Of a DNA stretch of 64,000 nucleotides, positions 54,610 to 64,000 are shown one piece after another. The stretch covers positions 62,001 to 126,000 of the forward strand of contig CANLTJ010000002.1 in assembly GCA_947493995.1 (NCBI GenBank), given 5' to 3'. The translations under genes and the position numbers were made by a program. The DNA comes from an uncultured Arachnia sp. (lineage in GTDB: Bacteria; Actinomycetota; Actinomycetes; Propionibacteriales; Propionibacteriaceae). Each line of letters opens with the position of its first letter. Positions within the stretch are counted from its first letter, which is position 1. Below the pieces are notes generated by a model that was not told where the DNA came from, ran no database searches, and worked only from the letters and a program-made list of their open reading frames with translations.

Positions 54610-56475
54610 TCACTGCGTGAACTGGCGCGAGTAGAGCTGCGCGTAGCGTCCCCCTGCTGTCATCAGCTGCTCATGCGTGCCGCGTTCGACGATCTGACCG
54701 CCATCCACCACCAGGATCTGGTCGGCATTGCGCACCGTCGACAGGCGGTGGGCGATGACAATGGCCGTGCGTCCCTCGCGGGCCACATCCAGCGCCTGCT
54801 GGACGAGATGTTCGGATCCTGAGTCCAGATGTGCTGTGGCCTCGTCCAGAACTATGACGGGTGGCGCCTTCAACAGGAGCCGTGCAATCGCGAAGCGCTG
54901 CCGCTCACCGCCACTGAGCCGATAACCGCGCTCTCCCACTACCGTGTCCAAACCGTCCGGCAGACGACGCACGAGATCCTCCACCAGCGACTGCTCCAGC
55001 ACCCTCCACAACTCCTGCTCCGTGGCCCCGGGGCGGGCGTAGCGCAGGTTCGCGGCGATGGTGTCGTGAAACAGGTGGGCATCCTGGGTGACATATCCCA
55101 CGCTGTCCCGCAGGCTCTGCAATCGCAGATCCCGCACGTCGGTGCCCGCCACTTCAACGACACCCGAGTCCACGTCGTACAGCCGGGCGATCATGTTGGT
55201 GATGGTCGTCTTACCACCACCGGAGGCCCCCACCAGCGCGACGGTCTGCCCGGGCGACGCATCGAAGGAGACACCTCTCAGCACTGGCTGCCCCGCCGTT
55301 TCCCGCACAGCTGCCTCGGGTTCCAACGACGGGAGCGACACGGCCTCGGCATCGGGGTAGGTGAACCACACGTCGCGGAAGGCCACCGTCACGGCCCCCT
55401 CGACGTCGACGGCGTCCTTTCGATCGGTGATGGCGCGCGGAATGTCCAGCACCTCGAAGACGCGATCAAAACTCACCAGCGCAGTCATCACGTCCACACG
55501 CAGGTTGGTCACCTGCATCAACGGTCCGTACAGGCGAGCCAACAGCGCAACCAGCGCTGTCAGCGTGCCAAGCGTCATCTGTTCCCGGGCCGTCGCGACA
55601 CCACCGAAGCCATAGAACATGGCTGTGGCCAGGGACGCGACCAGCATCATGGCGGTCATGAAGACCCGTTGTGTCATCGCGATCTTCACACCGGATTCCG
55701 CAACATCGCCAGCTTGGCGTGCAAACCTCTCATTCTCGGCGTCGTGGTTGCCGAACAGTTGCACCAGCAATGCGCCCGAGACCGAGAATCGCTCAGTCAT
55801 GGTGGACGTCATTTCCGCGTTCTCCTGCATGCGGTTCCTGGTCAGCCCCGCCAGACGCTTGCCGACGGCGCGGGCAGGGATCATGAACAGTGGCAGAAGC
55901 ACGAGCGCGGCGAGCGTGAGTTGCCAGGACAGCGCCAGCATTGCACCCACCACGAACACGAGCGTGGAGACATTGCTGACTGCCGAGGAGAGCGTGGAGG
56001 TGAAGGCCTGCTGCGCGCCAGCCACGTCACTCTGGAGCCGGGAGACGAGTTTGCCCGTGTTGGAGCGTGAGAAGAATGCAACGGACATGCGCTGGACGTG
56101 GTCGAAGAGCTGCTTCCTCAGGTGCAGGATCAGCCCTTCCCCGATCCTCGCGGAACACCAGCGCTCCACGACGCTGAATGCCGCAGCCAGCACAGCCATG
56201 CCCGCGACGACCAGCGACAGCGTGATGATCAGCGGCACATCTCCACCGAGCACACCATCGTCGATGATCTCCCTGAAAAGGAGTGCTGGCGCCGTCGCGA
56301 GCGCGCTGCCGATCACGATGGTGATCAGAAAGACAGCGATGAGCCCCTTGAAAGGCGCCCCATAGGACATCACACGGCGCGTGATCCCCCTGGGCAGTTC
56401 GTGGTTCTTGATGGACGGGTCCGTGGACAGACTCCCCATCATGCGCACGCCGGCGTACCCGGGCCCGCGCATCAT
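54610..56475 (-). CDS. ABC exporter (fused membrane and ATPase domains)
   Basis: 621 residues, a half-transporter of the MsbA/LmrA type. Six transmembrane segments are in the first 330 residues, then an ATPase domain with Walker A LVGASGGGKTTITNMIARLY, signature RLSGGERQRFAIARLLL and Walker B PPVIVLDEATAHLDSGS. A second homologous half-transporter is not adjacent, so it probably works as a homodimer. The ATG at 56475 overlaps the stop of the ThrE-type gene (ATGA), so the two exporters are translated together. Substrate unknown. Confidence 0.92.
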   Translation of the reverse strand: MMRGPGYAGVRMMGSLSTDPSIKNHELPRGITRRVMSYGAPFKGLIAVFLITIVIGSALATAPALLFREIIDDGVLGGDVPLIITLSLVVAGMAVLAAAFSVVERWCSARIGEGLILHLRKQLFDHVQRMSVAFFSRSNTGKLVSRLQSDVAGAQQAFTSTLSSAVSNVSTLVFVVGAMLALSWQLTLAALVLLPLFMIPARAVGKRLAGLTRNRMQENAEMTSTMTERFSVSGALLVQLFGNHDAENERFARQAGDVAESGVKIAMTQRVFMTAMMLVASLATAMFYGFGGVATAREQMTLGTLTALVALLARLYGPLMQVTNLRVDVMTALVSFDRVFEVLDIPRAITDRKDAVDVEGAVTVAFRDVWFTYPDAEAVSLPSLEPEAAVRETAGQPVLRGVSFDASPGQTVALVGASGGGKTTITNMIARLYDVDSGVVEVAGTDVRDLRLQSLRDSVGYVTQDAHLFHDTIAANLRYARPGATEQELWRVLEQSLVEDLVRRLPDGLDTVVGERGYRLSGGERQRFAIARLLLKAPPVIVLDEATAHLDSGSEHLVQQALDVAREGRTAIVIAHRLSTVRNADQILVVDGGQIVERGTHEQLMTAGGRYAQLYSRQFTQ

Positions 56476-57896
56476 CGCACCGCTTCGGTACTGCTGGTGG
56501 TTCGGCTGCTGCGGCGCAAGGACCGCTGCTCGGCCACGCGGAACAACTTGGCGGTGGACAGCCCGAAGGGGCGGGCGATCTGTGCCCCGAACGTCGAGCC
56601 CGCAGCTAGCGCCAGGGCCACCATGGCCGCGTTCCCCAGATTGATCTGCGCCTGTACGCTGATGGGCTCGTCCACCGCCCGCATCAACTCGTAGAGGCCG
56701 CGATACAGCGCAGACCCGGGCATCAGGGTCACGATGCCTGCCGTCACCAGCGCCACCAACGGGAACCTGAAACGTCCGGTGATGAATTGGGCTGCGAAGC
56801 CCACCACCAGGGCCCCGAGGGCAGCCGCGGCTGGCCAATTTCCGACGATGGGCAGACTCCACTGGTACATGGCGAAACCCGCAGCCCCCAGTAGAGCGAC
56901 CCACGGCAGAGCACCGAGCCCCAGTTGAAACCCGAAGGCCAGTCCCACGGCAATCAGCGAGGCCCAGAACACCTGTAGTGCCGAAGGCGCAGCGTAACCG
57001 CCAGTGGGGGCAATGTAACCGTCCACACCGAGCGCAAGTCCCACCCACAGCGTGATGGCAACGCCGACGATGATGCCGGCCGTCTGGATGAGCGCATCGA
57101 AGGTGCGCGCTCCTGCGGTGATGAGATTACCGTCCATCGCATCCCGGGCCGCCGCAACGACGCCGATCCCGGCAAGCGCAGTAATGATGCCGGCGGAGAC
57201 GACCAGAGAGGGCGAGACCATCGAGAAGATGATGGAATCACCCGCCCGGACATGCATGATCCACACCGCCAAGGCGGTGGGCACTGCGGCGCCGAAAGCC
57301 TGGGTGAAGAACACGGACAGTTGTGTCCGCGAGAGCGCGAGCTGCAGCAAGTACATCAGCGCGTTGCCGAGCCCGGCCAGCAGCATCTCGAACGGCCTGC
57401 CGCCGAGGATGGCGGCCACTCCGAAACCGGTCAAGGCCTGTCCGGAGGCGACGACCCAAGCCCGGTACGGCTGAGCGTGCGTCCTCAGCGCGTCGAACTT
57501 CTGGTGCGCCTCCTCCAACTCCACCGTGCCAGTGCCGATGGCATCGATGAACCGGAGGAGTTGCGTCAGCTGCGTGTAGTTCTGGGAGCGCTGCCGAACC
57601 CCCCGGAAACCGGTGATCGGCTCGGCTCTGCCCCGACGGTGATAGCTGATGGTGATGGAGGTGAAAGTCACATCCACGTCCGCCTCCAGCCCGTAGGCGG
57701 AGGTGATCGTGAGTGCGTAGGAGATGGCATCCGATGTCACGGCGCCGGTGTGGATGGCCATCTCGGCGGCCCGTAGAGCGAGGTCCACGACGCTGGCGGC
57801 GTAGCGAGGATCAACGTCGGATGCCGGTGCCGTGTTCATTGGCCGACGCGGTTTCCGGAACAACCGCTCTGCTCGACTGCGCAGTACTGCCAGCAT
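56472..57896 (-). CDS. Threonine/serine exporter family protein (ThrE)
   Basis: 474 residues. A soluble N-terminal segment (residues about 20-150, DUF1212 start) is followed by 10 transmembrane segments in two blocks (DUF1212 and DUF3815), as in Corynebacterium ThrE. It should export threonine and serine with the proton gradient. Visible family stretches are [20 protein letters not shown] and [16 protein letters not shown]. Start ATG 57896 ([13 protein letters not shown]); an internal ATG at 57839 is an alternative. Divergent from the dcd gene. Confidence 0.88.
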   Translation of the reverse strand: MLAVLRSRAERLFRKPRRPMNTAPASDVDPRYAASVVDLALRAAEMAIHTGAVTSDAISYALTITSAYGLEADVDVTFTSITISYHRRGRAEPITGFRGVRQRSQNYTQLTQLLRFIDAIGTGTVELEEAHQKFDALRTHAQPYRAWVVASGQALTGFGVAAILGGRPFEMLLAGLGNALMYLLQLALSRTQLSVFFTQAFGAAVPTALAVWIMHVRAGDSIIFSMVSPSLVVSAGIITALAGIGVVAAARDAMDGNLITAGARTFDALIQTAGIIVGVAITLWVGLALGVDGYIAPTGGYAAPSALQVFWASLIAVGLAFGFQLGLGALPWVALLGAAGFAMYQWSLPIVGNWPAAAALGALVVGFAAQFITGRFRFPLVALVTAGIVTLMPGSALYRGLYELMRAVDEPISVQAQINLGNAAMVALALAAGSTFGAQIARPFGLSTAKLFRVAEQRSLRRSSRTTSSTEAVR

Positions 57897-57975
57897 CAAA
57901 AATCTGTCCCCCTCTCGACGCAACGCTATCCAAGAGGGAAAACCACGGCGAACTGCAACCGATAGGCTCGCATCC

Positions 57976-58551
57976 ATGCTCCTGAGTGACCGCGACATCC
58001 TGGACCAGGTCCGCGACGGCTCCATCCTGCTGGAGCCGTGGGACCCCGCCATGGTGCAGCCTGCCAGCGTCGACGTGAGGCTGGACAAGTTCTTCCGGGT
58101 GTTCGAGAACCATCGCTATCCGCACATCGATCCATCCGCCGAACAGTCCGAACTCACCCGTCTGGTTGAGCCTCCCGCCGATGAGCCGTTCGTCCTGCAC
58201 CCGGGTGAGTTCGCGCTTGCGTCGACGCACGAATGCGTGACCCTGGGGCATGGCGTAGCGGCGCGCTTGGAGGGCAAATCATCGCTGGGGCGTCTTGGAC
58301 TGCTCACACATTCCACAGCCGGGTTCATCGACCCCGGCTTCAGCGGGCACGTGACGTTGGAACTCTCCAACATGGCCACACTGCCGATCATGTTGTGGCC
58401 CGGCATGAAGATCGGGCAGCTGTGCTTCTTCCGACTCAGCTCCCCCACCGAAAACCCCTACGGATCCACGAAGTACGGATCCCGCTACCAGGGACAGCGC
58501 GGACCCACCCCGTCGCGCTCGTACCTCAACTTCCATCGCAGCGAGGTGTGA
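57976..58551 (+). CDS. dcd: dCTP deaminase, possibly bifunctional with dUTPase
   Basis: 191 residues. It converts dCTP to dUTP (and in actinobacterial members often on to dUMP). Family blocks: [70 protein letters not shown] and [16 protein letters not shown]. The start ATG at 57976 matches family N-termini. Convergent with the FHA gene, with 41 bp between them. Confidence 0.94.
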   Translation: MLLSDRDILDQVRDGSILLEPWDPAMVQPASVDVRLDKFFRVFENHRYPHIDPSAEQSELTRLVEPPADEPFVLHPGEFALASTHECVTLGHGVAARLEGKSSLGRLGLLTHSTAGFIDPGFSGHVTLELSNMATLPIMLWPGMKIGQLCFFRLSSPTENPYGSTKYGSRYQGQRGPTPSRSYLNFHRSEV

Positions 58552-58592
58552 CCAGGCGTCGGAGCTTTCCTTCTCGGCGATTGCCGGGAAGT

Positions 58593-59963
58593 TCAGCCGC
58601 GCGGCGGCTCAATGCGCAGGGAGACGCCATCACCCACCTGCAGAACGGTGCCCAATGCCACCTGCACCGATTCGCCGCCTTTGAGCAGAAAAGGTTCACC
58701 TCCTACGGGAAGCACCGTGGTTCCGTTGGTGGAGTTCAGATCGGTCACGATGATGCTCCAGTCATGGGTCGCCACCATCAGATGGTTCCGGGAGATGTCG
58801 CTGCCGGGACTGGCAACTCGCATCAGTTGGACGCCGGGAGGCCCCTTTGAGGCATTGGGTGAACGCCCGACGACAACAGCGCCCTGGACGTTGACGAAAT
58901 CTCCGAGGTTGCTGTGCACGCCCGCGAGTACGGGAGCGTTGATGAGGCGAGGATTGTCCGAATCGACGGGCGCCGAGCAGATTCGGCAGGCTCGGCTGCC
59001 CGGTCGGTTCACGTGTCCGCGGATGCAGGGCACGGCCAGCACCTGTGGCTGCTCCGTAGAGGTGGGTGGCGGAACGGGGGTCAGGAAGTCGGGCTGCTGG
59101 GGCGGGAGCACTTCCGCGGCCCGGCGGTGGTCAGCTATCCCGTCCGCGTCGAAGCGCAGCCCACCGATGCCGTGATCGCCGATGCCCTGTCCGCCGTCGC
59201 TGCCCTCCTCTGCCTCGTCCTGCGGTGGTGTCCACATGGGGATGTCGTCCCCGGACTCGGTCCCACGTTCCGGATCGGGCTCATGCGCGGGTGTCGGCTC
59301 GGGCTCGGTCTGAAGGGTCGGTTCCGCAAAGGGTTCCATCTCCGTTTCATCCCCAAGGCCGACTACTTCTGCGGGACGGTCCTCCCCAGCCGGGAGGTGG
59401 GAAGCCGCTTCCTCCGTTGATGGAGGCTCCCCCGTCGCCGTCTCACTGGAACCATCGCCACCGGGATTCCCTGAGGCTCTGTCCGGAAAGCGCACACGAG
59501 TGTCCGGATCCGTACTGAGATGAATGGCCGAGGCCATCACTGCTCCCACGACGAGCGGGAGCCGAAGCTGATCGCCGGCGTTGGTCGATTGCATGCCCAC
59601 GCGCAGGTTGCGCACCGTTCCAAGTGACTCCTCCCGCCATGTGAGAGCCTTCGATCCGTCGACCACCACCTCGCCGGTGTCAGCGTCCGTGACGGCCAGT
59701 CGTCCACGAGCCATGCCGTGCAGCCCGGCAGCATCCCAGAAGAAGGCCGCGAAATCCGACAGGCCATCGAGCCCGTACTGGCTGAAGACCTTCACCAAAG
59801 CATCGACGGATCGCGACGCGAGAATGTCGTCCCACAGCGTGTTCACCACGTCGGACATCCGGGGAGGCGCCGGCACCATCACCACCACCATCGAGGGACC
59901 GGAGAGAACGAGCCATTCGCCGGGCGTGTAGGTCACGCGCCACGGGGCGACCGAACGTGTCAT
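58593..59963 (-). CDS. FHA-domain protein with central zinc-ribbon-like motif
   Basis: 456 residues. N-terminal globular domain (residues 1-160, TYTPGEWLVLSGPSMVVVMV onward) of unknown fold, an acidic Pro/Glu-rich disordered middle (about 160-310), a Cys cluster (CIRGHVNRPGSRACRIC), and a C-terminal FHA domain (VVVGRSPNASKG, GSDISRNHLMVATHDW, LNSTNGTTVLPVGG) that binds phosphothreonine. Actinobacterial proteins of this layout act in Ser/Thr kinase or type VII secretion systems; no kinase is encoded in the window. Single gene. Confidence 0.85.
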   Translation of the reverse strand: MTRSVAPWRVTYTPGEWLVLSGPSMVVVMVPAPPRMSDVVNTLWDDILASRSVDALVKVFSQYGLDGLSDFAAFFWDAAGLHGMARGRLAVTDADTGEVVVDGSKALTWREESLGTVRNLRVGMQSTNAGDQLRLPLVVGAVMASAIHLSTDPDTRVRFPDRASGNPGGDGSSETATGEPPSTEEAASHLPAGEDRPAEVVGLGDETEMEPFAEPTLQTEPEPTPAHEPDPERGTESGDDIPMWTPPQDEAEEGSDGGQGIGDHGIGGLRFDADGIADHRRAAEVLPPQQPDFLTPVPPPTSTEQPQVLAVPCIRGHVNRPGSRACRICSAPVDSDNPRLINAPVLAGVHSNLGDFVNVQGAVVVGRSPNASKGPPGVQLMRVASPGSDISRNHLMVATHDWSIIVTDLNSTNGTTVLPVGGEPFLLKGGESVQVALGTVLQVGDGVSLRIEPPRG

Positions 59964-60062
59964 GTTCCTACTCCCTCCATCTGTGTCTGTTTCACACTAC
60001 GTGCGGCTGCGGGCGCCCCTCTGCTGGTCCCCGCTGCACACCCACAGCGATCCTCACCCAAC

Positions 60063-61187
60063 TCACAGGCTTGCAGCCATCCTCGAGACGCCTTCGGTGA
60101 TCAGCTCTTTCGACGTTCCCAGGTTGACCCGGACGTGCTGGGCGGCGAGCGGGTCATAGTCGGTGCCGGGCCCAACGCGGACGCGTCCCACCTCGTGGAA
60201 TCGCGCAGCCGGCGACGGGAGCCCCAGCGCTGAGCAGTCCAGCCAGGCGAGGTAGGTGCCCGCGGAGGGGGTGTAGGAAAGGGCGGGGATCAAGCGCTCG
60301 ATCTCGGCGGCGAAATGCACCTTGTTCTCCGCAATCTCCCCTCGGAGCTCCACCACCCAGCCACGGGCATCGTTGAGAGCGGCGGCATGCGCCAGGACGC
60401 CCCAGTGGCTGACCGCCTCCTTCACGTGGACGGGAAGTGTGCGCAGCACCGAACGCGCCTGCGGGCCCGCGATGATCAGCCCCGCCTTGAGACCTGCCAG
60501 ATTCCACGACTTCGACGCCGAGGTCACCACAAAGGAGCGCTCAGCGCCCGGCAGAGTGGTGAACGGGACGTGGGCTGGACCCGCGAGCGGTGCGTGGATC
60601 TCGTCGGAGATGACGGTGACGTCGTAGCGGTCCGCGAGGACGGCGACGGCGGCCAGTTCCTCCCGCGTGTGGATGGTGCCGTGGGGGTTGTGGGGTGAGC
60701 ACAGCAGATACGCCGTCGGGCGTTGTCCCCTACCTCCCGCGAAGGCTTCCTCCAGCCCGGCGATGTCGAGACGGTCGTCGTCGCCCATGGGGACTTCGAG
60801 GATGCGCCTTCCAGAGTTCAGGCAGACGGAGCGGAAGGGCGGGTAGATGGCGGGGTTGATGACCACCGCGTCCCCCGGCTCCGTAGTAGCCAGCAGGAGC
60901 TCCCGCATCCCCGACATCACGTCGCCCGCAAGCATCATGTCCTCCACTGTGGGTTCCCAGCCCCACATCCACTGCGCGAAGGAGGCAAATGCCTCCTGGT
61001 AGAGCGGCAACTCGGGGTACCCGGTGTCACCGTCGGAAATGGCCTGCTGCAGCCTCTCGGCAACGGGCGCCGCCAGGTGCACGTCCATCTCCGCCACGAA
61101 CATGGGCAACACGTCGGGTTCGAAGCGGCGCCACTTGATGCTGGTGCGGCGTCGCAACTCGTCCAGGGAAACATCGAAGATCGCCAT
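60063..61187 (-). CDS. MalY/PatB-type PLP aminotransferase (cystathionine beta-lyase-like)
   Basis: 374 residues, fold type I. The PLP lysine is in VVTSASKSWNLAGLKAGLII; the PLP-binding Asp/Tyr pair is in VISDEIHAPL and LCSPHNPHGT. The N-terminus IKWRRFEPDVLPMFVAEMD is typical of C-S lyases of the PatB group, which cleave cystathionine or cysteine conjugates. Start ATG at 61187. Divergent from ileS. Confidence 0.9.
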   Translation of the reverse strand: MAIFDVSLDELRRRTSIKWRRFEPDVLPMFVAEMDVHLAAPVAERLQQAISDGDTGYPELPLYQEAFASFAQWMWGWEPTVEDMMLAGDVMSGMRELLLATTEPGDAVVINPAIYPPFRSVCLNSGRRILEVPMGDDDRLDIAGLEEAFAGGRGQRPTAYLLCSPHNPHGTIHTREELAAVAVLADRYDVTVISDEIHAPLAGPAHVPFTTLPGAERSFVVTSASKSWNLAGLKAGLIIAGPQARSVLRTLPVHVKEAVSHWGVLAHAAALNDARGWVVELRGEIAENKVHFAAEIERLIPALSYTPSAGTYLAWLDCSALGLPSPAARFHEVGRVRVGPGTDYDPLAAQHVRVNLGTSKELITEGVSRMAASL

Positions 61188-61399
61188 GGGTCCCATCCTG
61201 CCGGATGCGGCTGGGTTGGCGTTCGCGGGGCCGAGGTCTCACGGGGTAGTGGCAATGTGTGGCTGGTAGACCAACCACGATCGGCCACTCTTCGCGTGGA
61301 ATCTGCAGGCGGCCGCCTTGGTGTTTGTCGACCATGGGCGACGTGGCGCATACTTGGGGTGCGTCCGCGAGGCAGGGATGGGGCCATCACCCCGGAGCT

Positions 61400-61550
61400 G
61401 CCGGAAGAACAGCCCTCCAGGGCTCAGTAGAACCGGCTGCGGCAGCGCACATCAAGAGGGGGCCCGCTCGGGTTCCAAGGAGGGTGGTACCGCGGGCCCA
61501 CACGCTCGTCCCTTCGTTTCATGCGGTGTTGAGGATTGAAGCGAAGAGGA
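61400..61550 (+). promoter_or_regulatory. T-box riboswitch (isoleucine type, probably translational) before ileS
   Basis: The T-box sequence TGGTACCGCGG is at 61485-61495, in the context AAGGAGGGTGGTACCGCGGG. An ATC at 61451-61453 is a candidate specifier codon for isoleucine. The segment CTTCGTTTC at 61512-61520 can pair with GAAGCGAAG at 61538-61546, a 9-bp stem that overlaps the AGAGGA ribosome site before the ATG at 61554. There is no U-run terminator, so control is likely at translation, as in other actinobacterial ileS leaders. The 5' boundary is uncertain; the gap from 61188 to about 61400 holds the divergent promoters with no other feature that I recognise. Confidence 0.85.
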
Positions 61551-61553
61551 ACC

Positions 61554-64000
61554 ATGAACGAGTACAAGCCTGTCCCTGTAAGCGTCGATTTTCCTGCCAT
61601 GGAGGCAGAGGTGATGTCGCTGTGGGAGACGCAGGGCACCTTCGACGCGTCGCTGGCGGCCACCGCCGACGGTGAGACCTGGACGTTCTACGAGGGACCT
61701 CCCACCGCAAACGGCCGACCCGGCACCCACCACATCGAGGCGCGCGTCTTCAAGGACCTGTTCCCCCGCTTCAAGACCATGCAGGGTTACCGCGTGGACC
61801 GCAAGGCCGGCTGGGACTGCCACGGGCTGCCCGTTGAGCTCGCCGTGGAGAAGGAGTTGAGCTTCTCCGGGAAGCCTGACATCGAGAACTACGGCGTCGA
61901 GGCCTTCAACGCGCGCTGCCGCGAATCCGTACTGCGTCACGTCGGCGACTTCGAGCAACTCACCCAGCGCATGGGCTACTGGGTCAACATGGACGACGCC
62001 TACGTCACGATGACGCCGGAGTACGTGCAGTCCGTCTGGTGGGCGTTGAAGGAGATCTTCACCAAGGGTCTGCTGCAGGAGGACTACCGCGTAGCGCCGT
62101 ACTGTCCGAGATGTGGCACAACTCTGTCCGACCATGAGTTGGCTCAGGGCTACGAGGACGTCACCGACCCGTCGGTCTACGTCCGCTTCCCACTCACCAG
62201 CGGCCCGCTGGCCGGCGATGTCGACATGCTGGTGTGGACCACCACCCCGTGGACGCTGGTGTCCAACACCGCCGTCGCCGTCCATCCCGGCGTCGACTAC
62301 GTGGTGGCGAATCACCCGCATCAGAAATCCCTGATGGTGGCCGAGCCACTGTTTGACGCCGTCCTGGGTGAGGAGTGGACCCGCGGCCAGAGCTTTCATG
62401 GCACCGATATGGAGCGCTGGCACTACCAGCGACCCTTCGACCTGGTGGAGTTCCCTTCGACAAGCTCAGGACAGCGCCCCGAGACCGATGGCGGAGCCCA
62501 CATCGTCGTGCTGGCCGACTACGTCACCACCGACGACGGCTCCGGTCTCGTGCACCAGGCACCCGCCTTCGGTGAGGACGACATGCGCGTCGCCCGCGAG
62601 TACGGCCTACCTTTCGTCAACCCCATCCGCCCGGACGGCACCTTTGAGGCCAACATCCCCCTCGTGGGCGGACAGTTCTTCAAGACCGCCGACGCCGCCC
62701 TGGTGGCTGACCTGCAAGCGCGCGGCCTGCTGTTCCGCTCCGCCGACTACCTCCACTCCTACCCGCATTGCTGGCGCTGCCACACCGCGCTGCTCTACTA
62801 CGCCCAGCCCTCCTGGTACATCCGCACCACGGCGATCAAGGACGAGCTGCTGGCCCAGAACGAAGCCACCACCTGGCACCCCGATTCCATCAAGCATGGC
62901 CGCTTCGGGGACTGGCTCGAGAACAACGTGGACTGGGCCCTATCACGGTCCCGCTACTGGGGCACCCCGCTGCCCATCTGGCGCAACGTCGAGGACGGCA
63001 GCGACCTGATCTGCGTCGGTTCCCTGGCGGAACTCGGTGAGCTTGCCGGGCGCGACCTCTCCGAGCTGGATCCGCACCGTCCCTACATCGACGACGTCAT
63101 CATCGAGCGCGACGGCAAGACCTACCACCGCGTACCCGAGGTGATCGACGCTTGGTTCGACTCGGGCTCCATGCCGTTTGCCCAGTGGGGCTATCCCCAC
63201 AAGGAGGGCTCCGTCGACGCCTTCGAGGCGCACTACCCCGCAGACTTCATCTGCGAGGCCATCGACCAGACCCGCGGCTGGTTCTACTCGCTCATGGCGG
63301 TGGGCACGCTGGTGTTCGGGCAGTCCAGCTACAGGGAAGTGGTCTGTCTCGGCCACATCCTGGCGGAGGACGGCCGCAAGATGAGCAAACACCTCGGCAA
63401 TGTTCTCGAACCCATGCCCCTCATGGAGCGCCATGGAGCCGACGCCGTCCGCTGGTTCATGGCCTGCTCAGGGTCCCCGTGGGCCGGGCGCCGCGTGGGC
63501 GACGCCACTATCGGCGAGACGGTCCGCAAGGTGTTGCTGACGTACTGGAACACCGTCGCATTCCAGTCGTTGTACGCCCGCGCCGGGAACTGGTCCCCCA
63601 CCGGCGATGCTCCGGCGGTGAAGGATCGGCTGGTGCCCGACCGGTGGCTCGCCTCCGAAACCGCGATCCTGGTGCGTGAGGTCACCGCCGCGCTCGACGT
63701 TTTTGACACCCAGCGGGCCGGGAACCTGCTGGCGTCCTTCGTCGACGACTTGTCCAACTGGTACGTCCGCCGCGCCCGTCGTCGCTTCTGGAGCGCGGAG
63801 CCGTCCTCGCTGTGGACGCTTCACGAAACCCTGAACACGCTCACCCGGTTGCTGGCCCCCATCATGCCTTTCGTGACGGAGCGGGTGTGGCAGGACCTGA
63901 TGGTCACGACGGACCCGGACGGCCCGGCGTCGGTGCATCTGGCCGCCTGGCCCGTCGCGGACGAGAGCCTCATCAACACCGAGCTGTCGGAGGCAATGCA
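61554..64000 (+). CDS. ileS: Isoleucyl-tRNA synthetase, 3' end beyond the window
   Basis: 815 residues are present of an expected about 1050. It charges tRNA-Ile and edits misactivated Val. The HIGH-class motif is YEGPPTANGRPGTHHIEARV (GTHH variant) and the KMSKS motif is GRKMSKHLGN. The editing domain has LVWTTTPWTLVSNTAVAVHP and HIVVLADYVTTDDGSGLV. Zn-binding CPRCG is near residue 185. The form is the one common in actinobacteria and related to the eukaryote-like IleS branch. A short REP-like insertion lies inside the editing domain at 62453. Confidence 0.96.
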   Translation, partial: MNEYKPVPVSVDFPAMEAEVMSLWETQGTFDASLAATADGETWTFYEGPPTANGRPGTHHIEARVFKDLFPRFKTMQGYRVDRKAGWDCHGLPVELAVEKELSFSGKPDIENYGVEAFNARCRESVLRHVGDFEQLTQRMGYWVNMDDAYVTMTPEYVQSVWWALKEIFTKGLLQEDYRVAPYCPRCGTTLSDHELAQGYEDVTDPSVYVRFPLTSGPLAGDVDMLVWTTTPWTLVSNTAVAVHPGVDYVVANHPHQKSLMVAEPLFDAVLGEEWTRGQSFHGTDMERWHYQRPFDLVEFPSTSSGQRPETDGGAHIVVLADYVTTDDGSGLVHQAPAFGEDDMRVAREYGLPFVNPIRPDGTFEANIPLVGGQFFKTADAALVADLQARGLLFRSADYLHSYPHCWRCHTALLYYAQPSWYIRTTAIKDELLAQNEATTWHPDSIKHGRFGDWLENNVDWALSRSRYWGTPLPIWRNVEDGSDLICVGSLAELGELAGRDLSELDPHRPYIDDVIIERDGKTYHRVPEVIDAWFDSGSMPFAQWGYPHKEGSVDAFEAHYPADFICEAIDQTRGWFYSLMAVGTLVFGQSSYREVVCLGHILAEDGRKMSKHLGNVLEPMPLMERHGADAVRWFMACSGSPWAGRRVGDATIGETVRKVLLTYWNTVAFQSLYARAGNWSPTGDAPAVKDRLVPDRWLASETAILVREVTAALDVFDTQRAGNLLASFVDDLSNWYVRRARRRFWSAEPSSLWTLHETLNTLTRLLAPIMPFVTERVWQDLMVTTDPDGPASVHLAAWPVADESLINTELSEAM
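62453..62472 (+). repeat. REP-like motif inside the ileS editing domain
   Basis: CCCTTCGACAAGCTCAGGAC matches a short motif scattered through many GC-rich bacterial genomes, whose translation PSTSSGQ (or FDKLRT in another frame) is familiar as a false-tag peptide. Here it encodes FPSTSSGQRPETDGG just before HIVVLADYV, extending a surface loop. Confidence 0.75.

Overview
The window is about 64 kb of GC-rich, gene-dense DNA. It reads as the chromosome of a Gram-positive actinobacterium, most likely a member of the Propionibacteriaceae (an inference from gene content). The signs are a dnaK-grpE-dnaJ-hspR operon with HAIR operators, GTP-dependent PEP carboxykinase, a class E sortase, an MptB-type mannosyltransferase, a DUF1707 protein, a T-box in front of ileS, and many GTG starts with 4-bp GTGA/ATGA gene overlaps. 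No phage, intact insertion sequence, CRISPR array, rRNA or tRNA gene was seen.

Layout. 1-5 kb (minus): a sugar-uptake operon (ATPase, permease, lipoprotein binding protein) followed by a truncated L-fucose isomerase gene, with a LacI-type operator in front. 5.2-8.4 kb: a large secreted subtilisin. 8.5-15.1 kb (minus): class II fructose-bisphosphate aldolase, a small membrane protein, a SpoU methyltransferase, a DUF368 lipid-carrier translocase, LemA, pyrE, a class E sortase and a spermidine-synthase-like protein. 15.2-23.2 kb: a segment bounded by two inverted copies of an 83-bp repeat. It holds a MATE exporter, an AbiEi/DUF559-type protein between two 39-bp hairpin repeats, a small helical protein, and the olefin pathway oleA-oleBC-oleD. 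23.3-26 kb: clpB behind a HAIR operator. 26-30.4 kb: a secreted protein, PEP carboxykinase and a second AbiEi/DUF559-type protein. 30.5-34.9 kb: dnaK-grpE-dnaJ-hspR with two HAIR operators. 35-41.5 kb (minus): DUF1707 protein, nadE, thrC, an ABC-2 exporter pair and an MptB-like mannosyltransferase. 41.6-48.2 kb (plus): VOC protein, type II NADH dehydrogenase, DoxX protein, a two-component system, an AraC-family remnant, and a YCII protein with an ECF42-type sigma factor. 48.6-53.7 kb (minus): a very large secreted GH101 endo-alpha-N-acetylgalactosaminidase. 53.9-64 kb: deoC, an ABC exporter, a ThrE-type exporter, dCTP deaminase, an FHA protein, a MalY/PatB aminotransferase, and T-box-controlled ileS, cut by the window edge.

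How the genes fit together. The GH101 enzyme (mucin core-1 O-glycan release), the secreted protease, L-fucose isomerase and the sugar ABC importer suggest a host- or mucus-associated organism that uses glycoproteins (inference). Three secreted proteins (protease, GH101 enzyme and the 26.2-27.2 kb protein) share a roughly 130-residue four-cysteine domain that I cannot assign to a named family. None of the three has a sortase signal at its C-terminus, so this domain is a candidate surface-attachment module. HspR encoded at 30.5 kb probably controls both its own operon and clpB through the HAIR sites. The two repeat families around the ole segment are the clearest structure not explained by genes.
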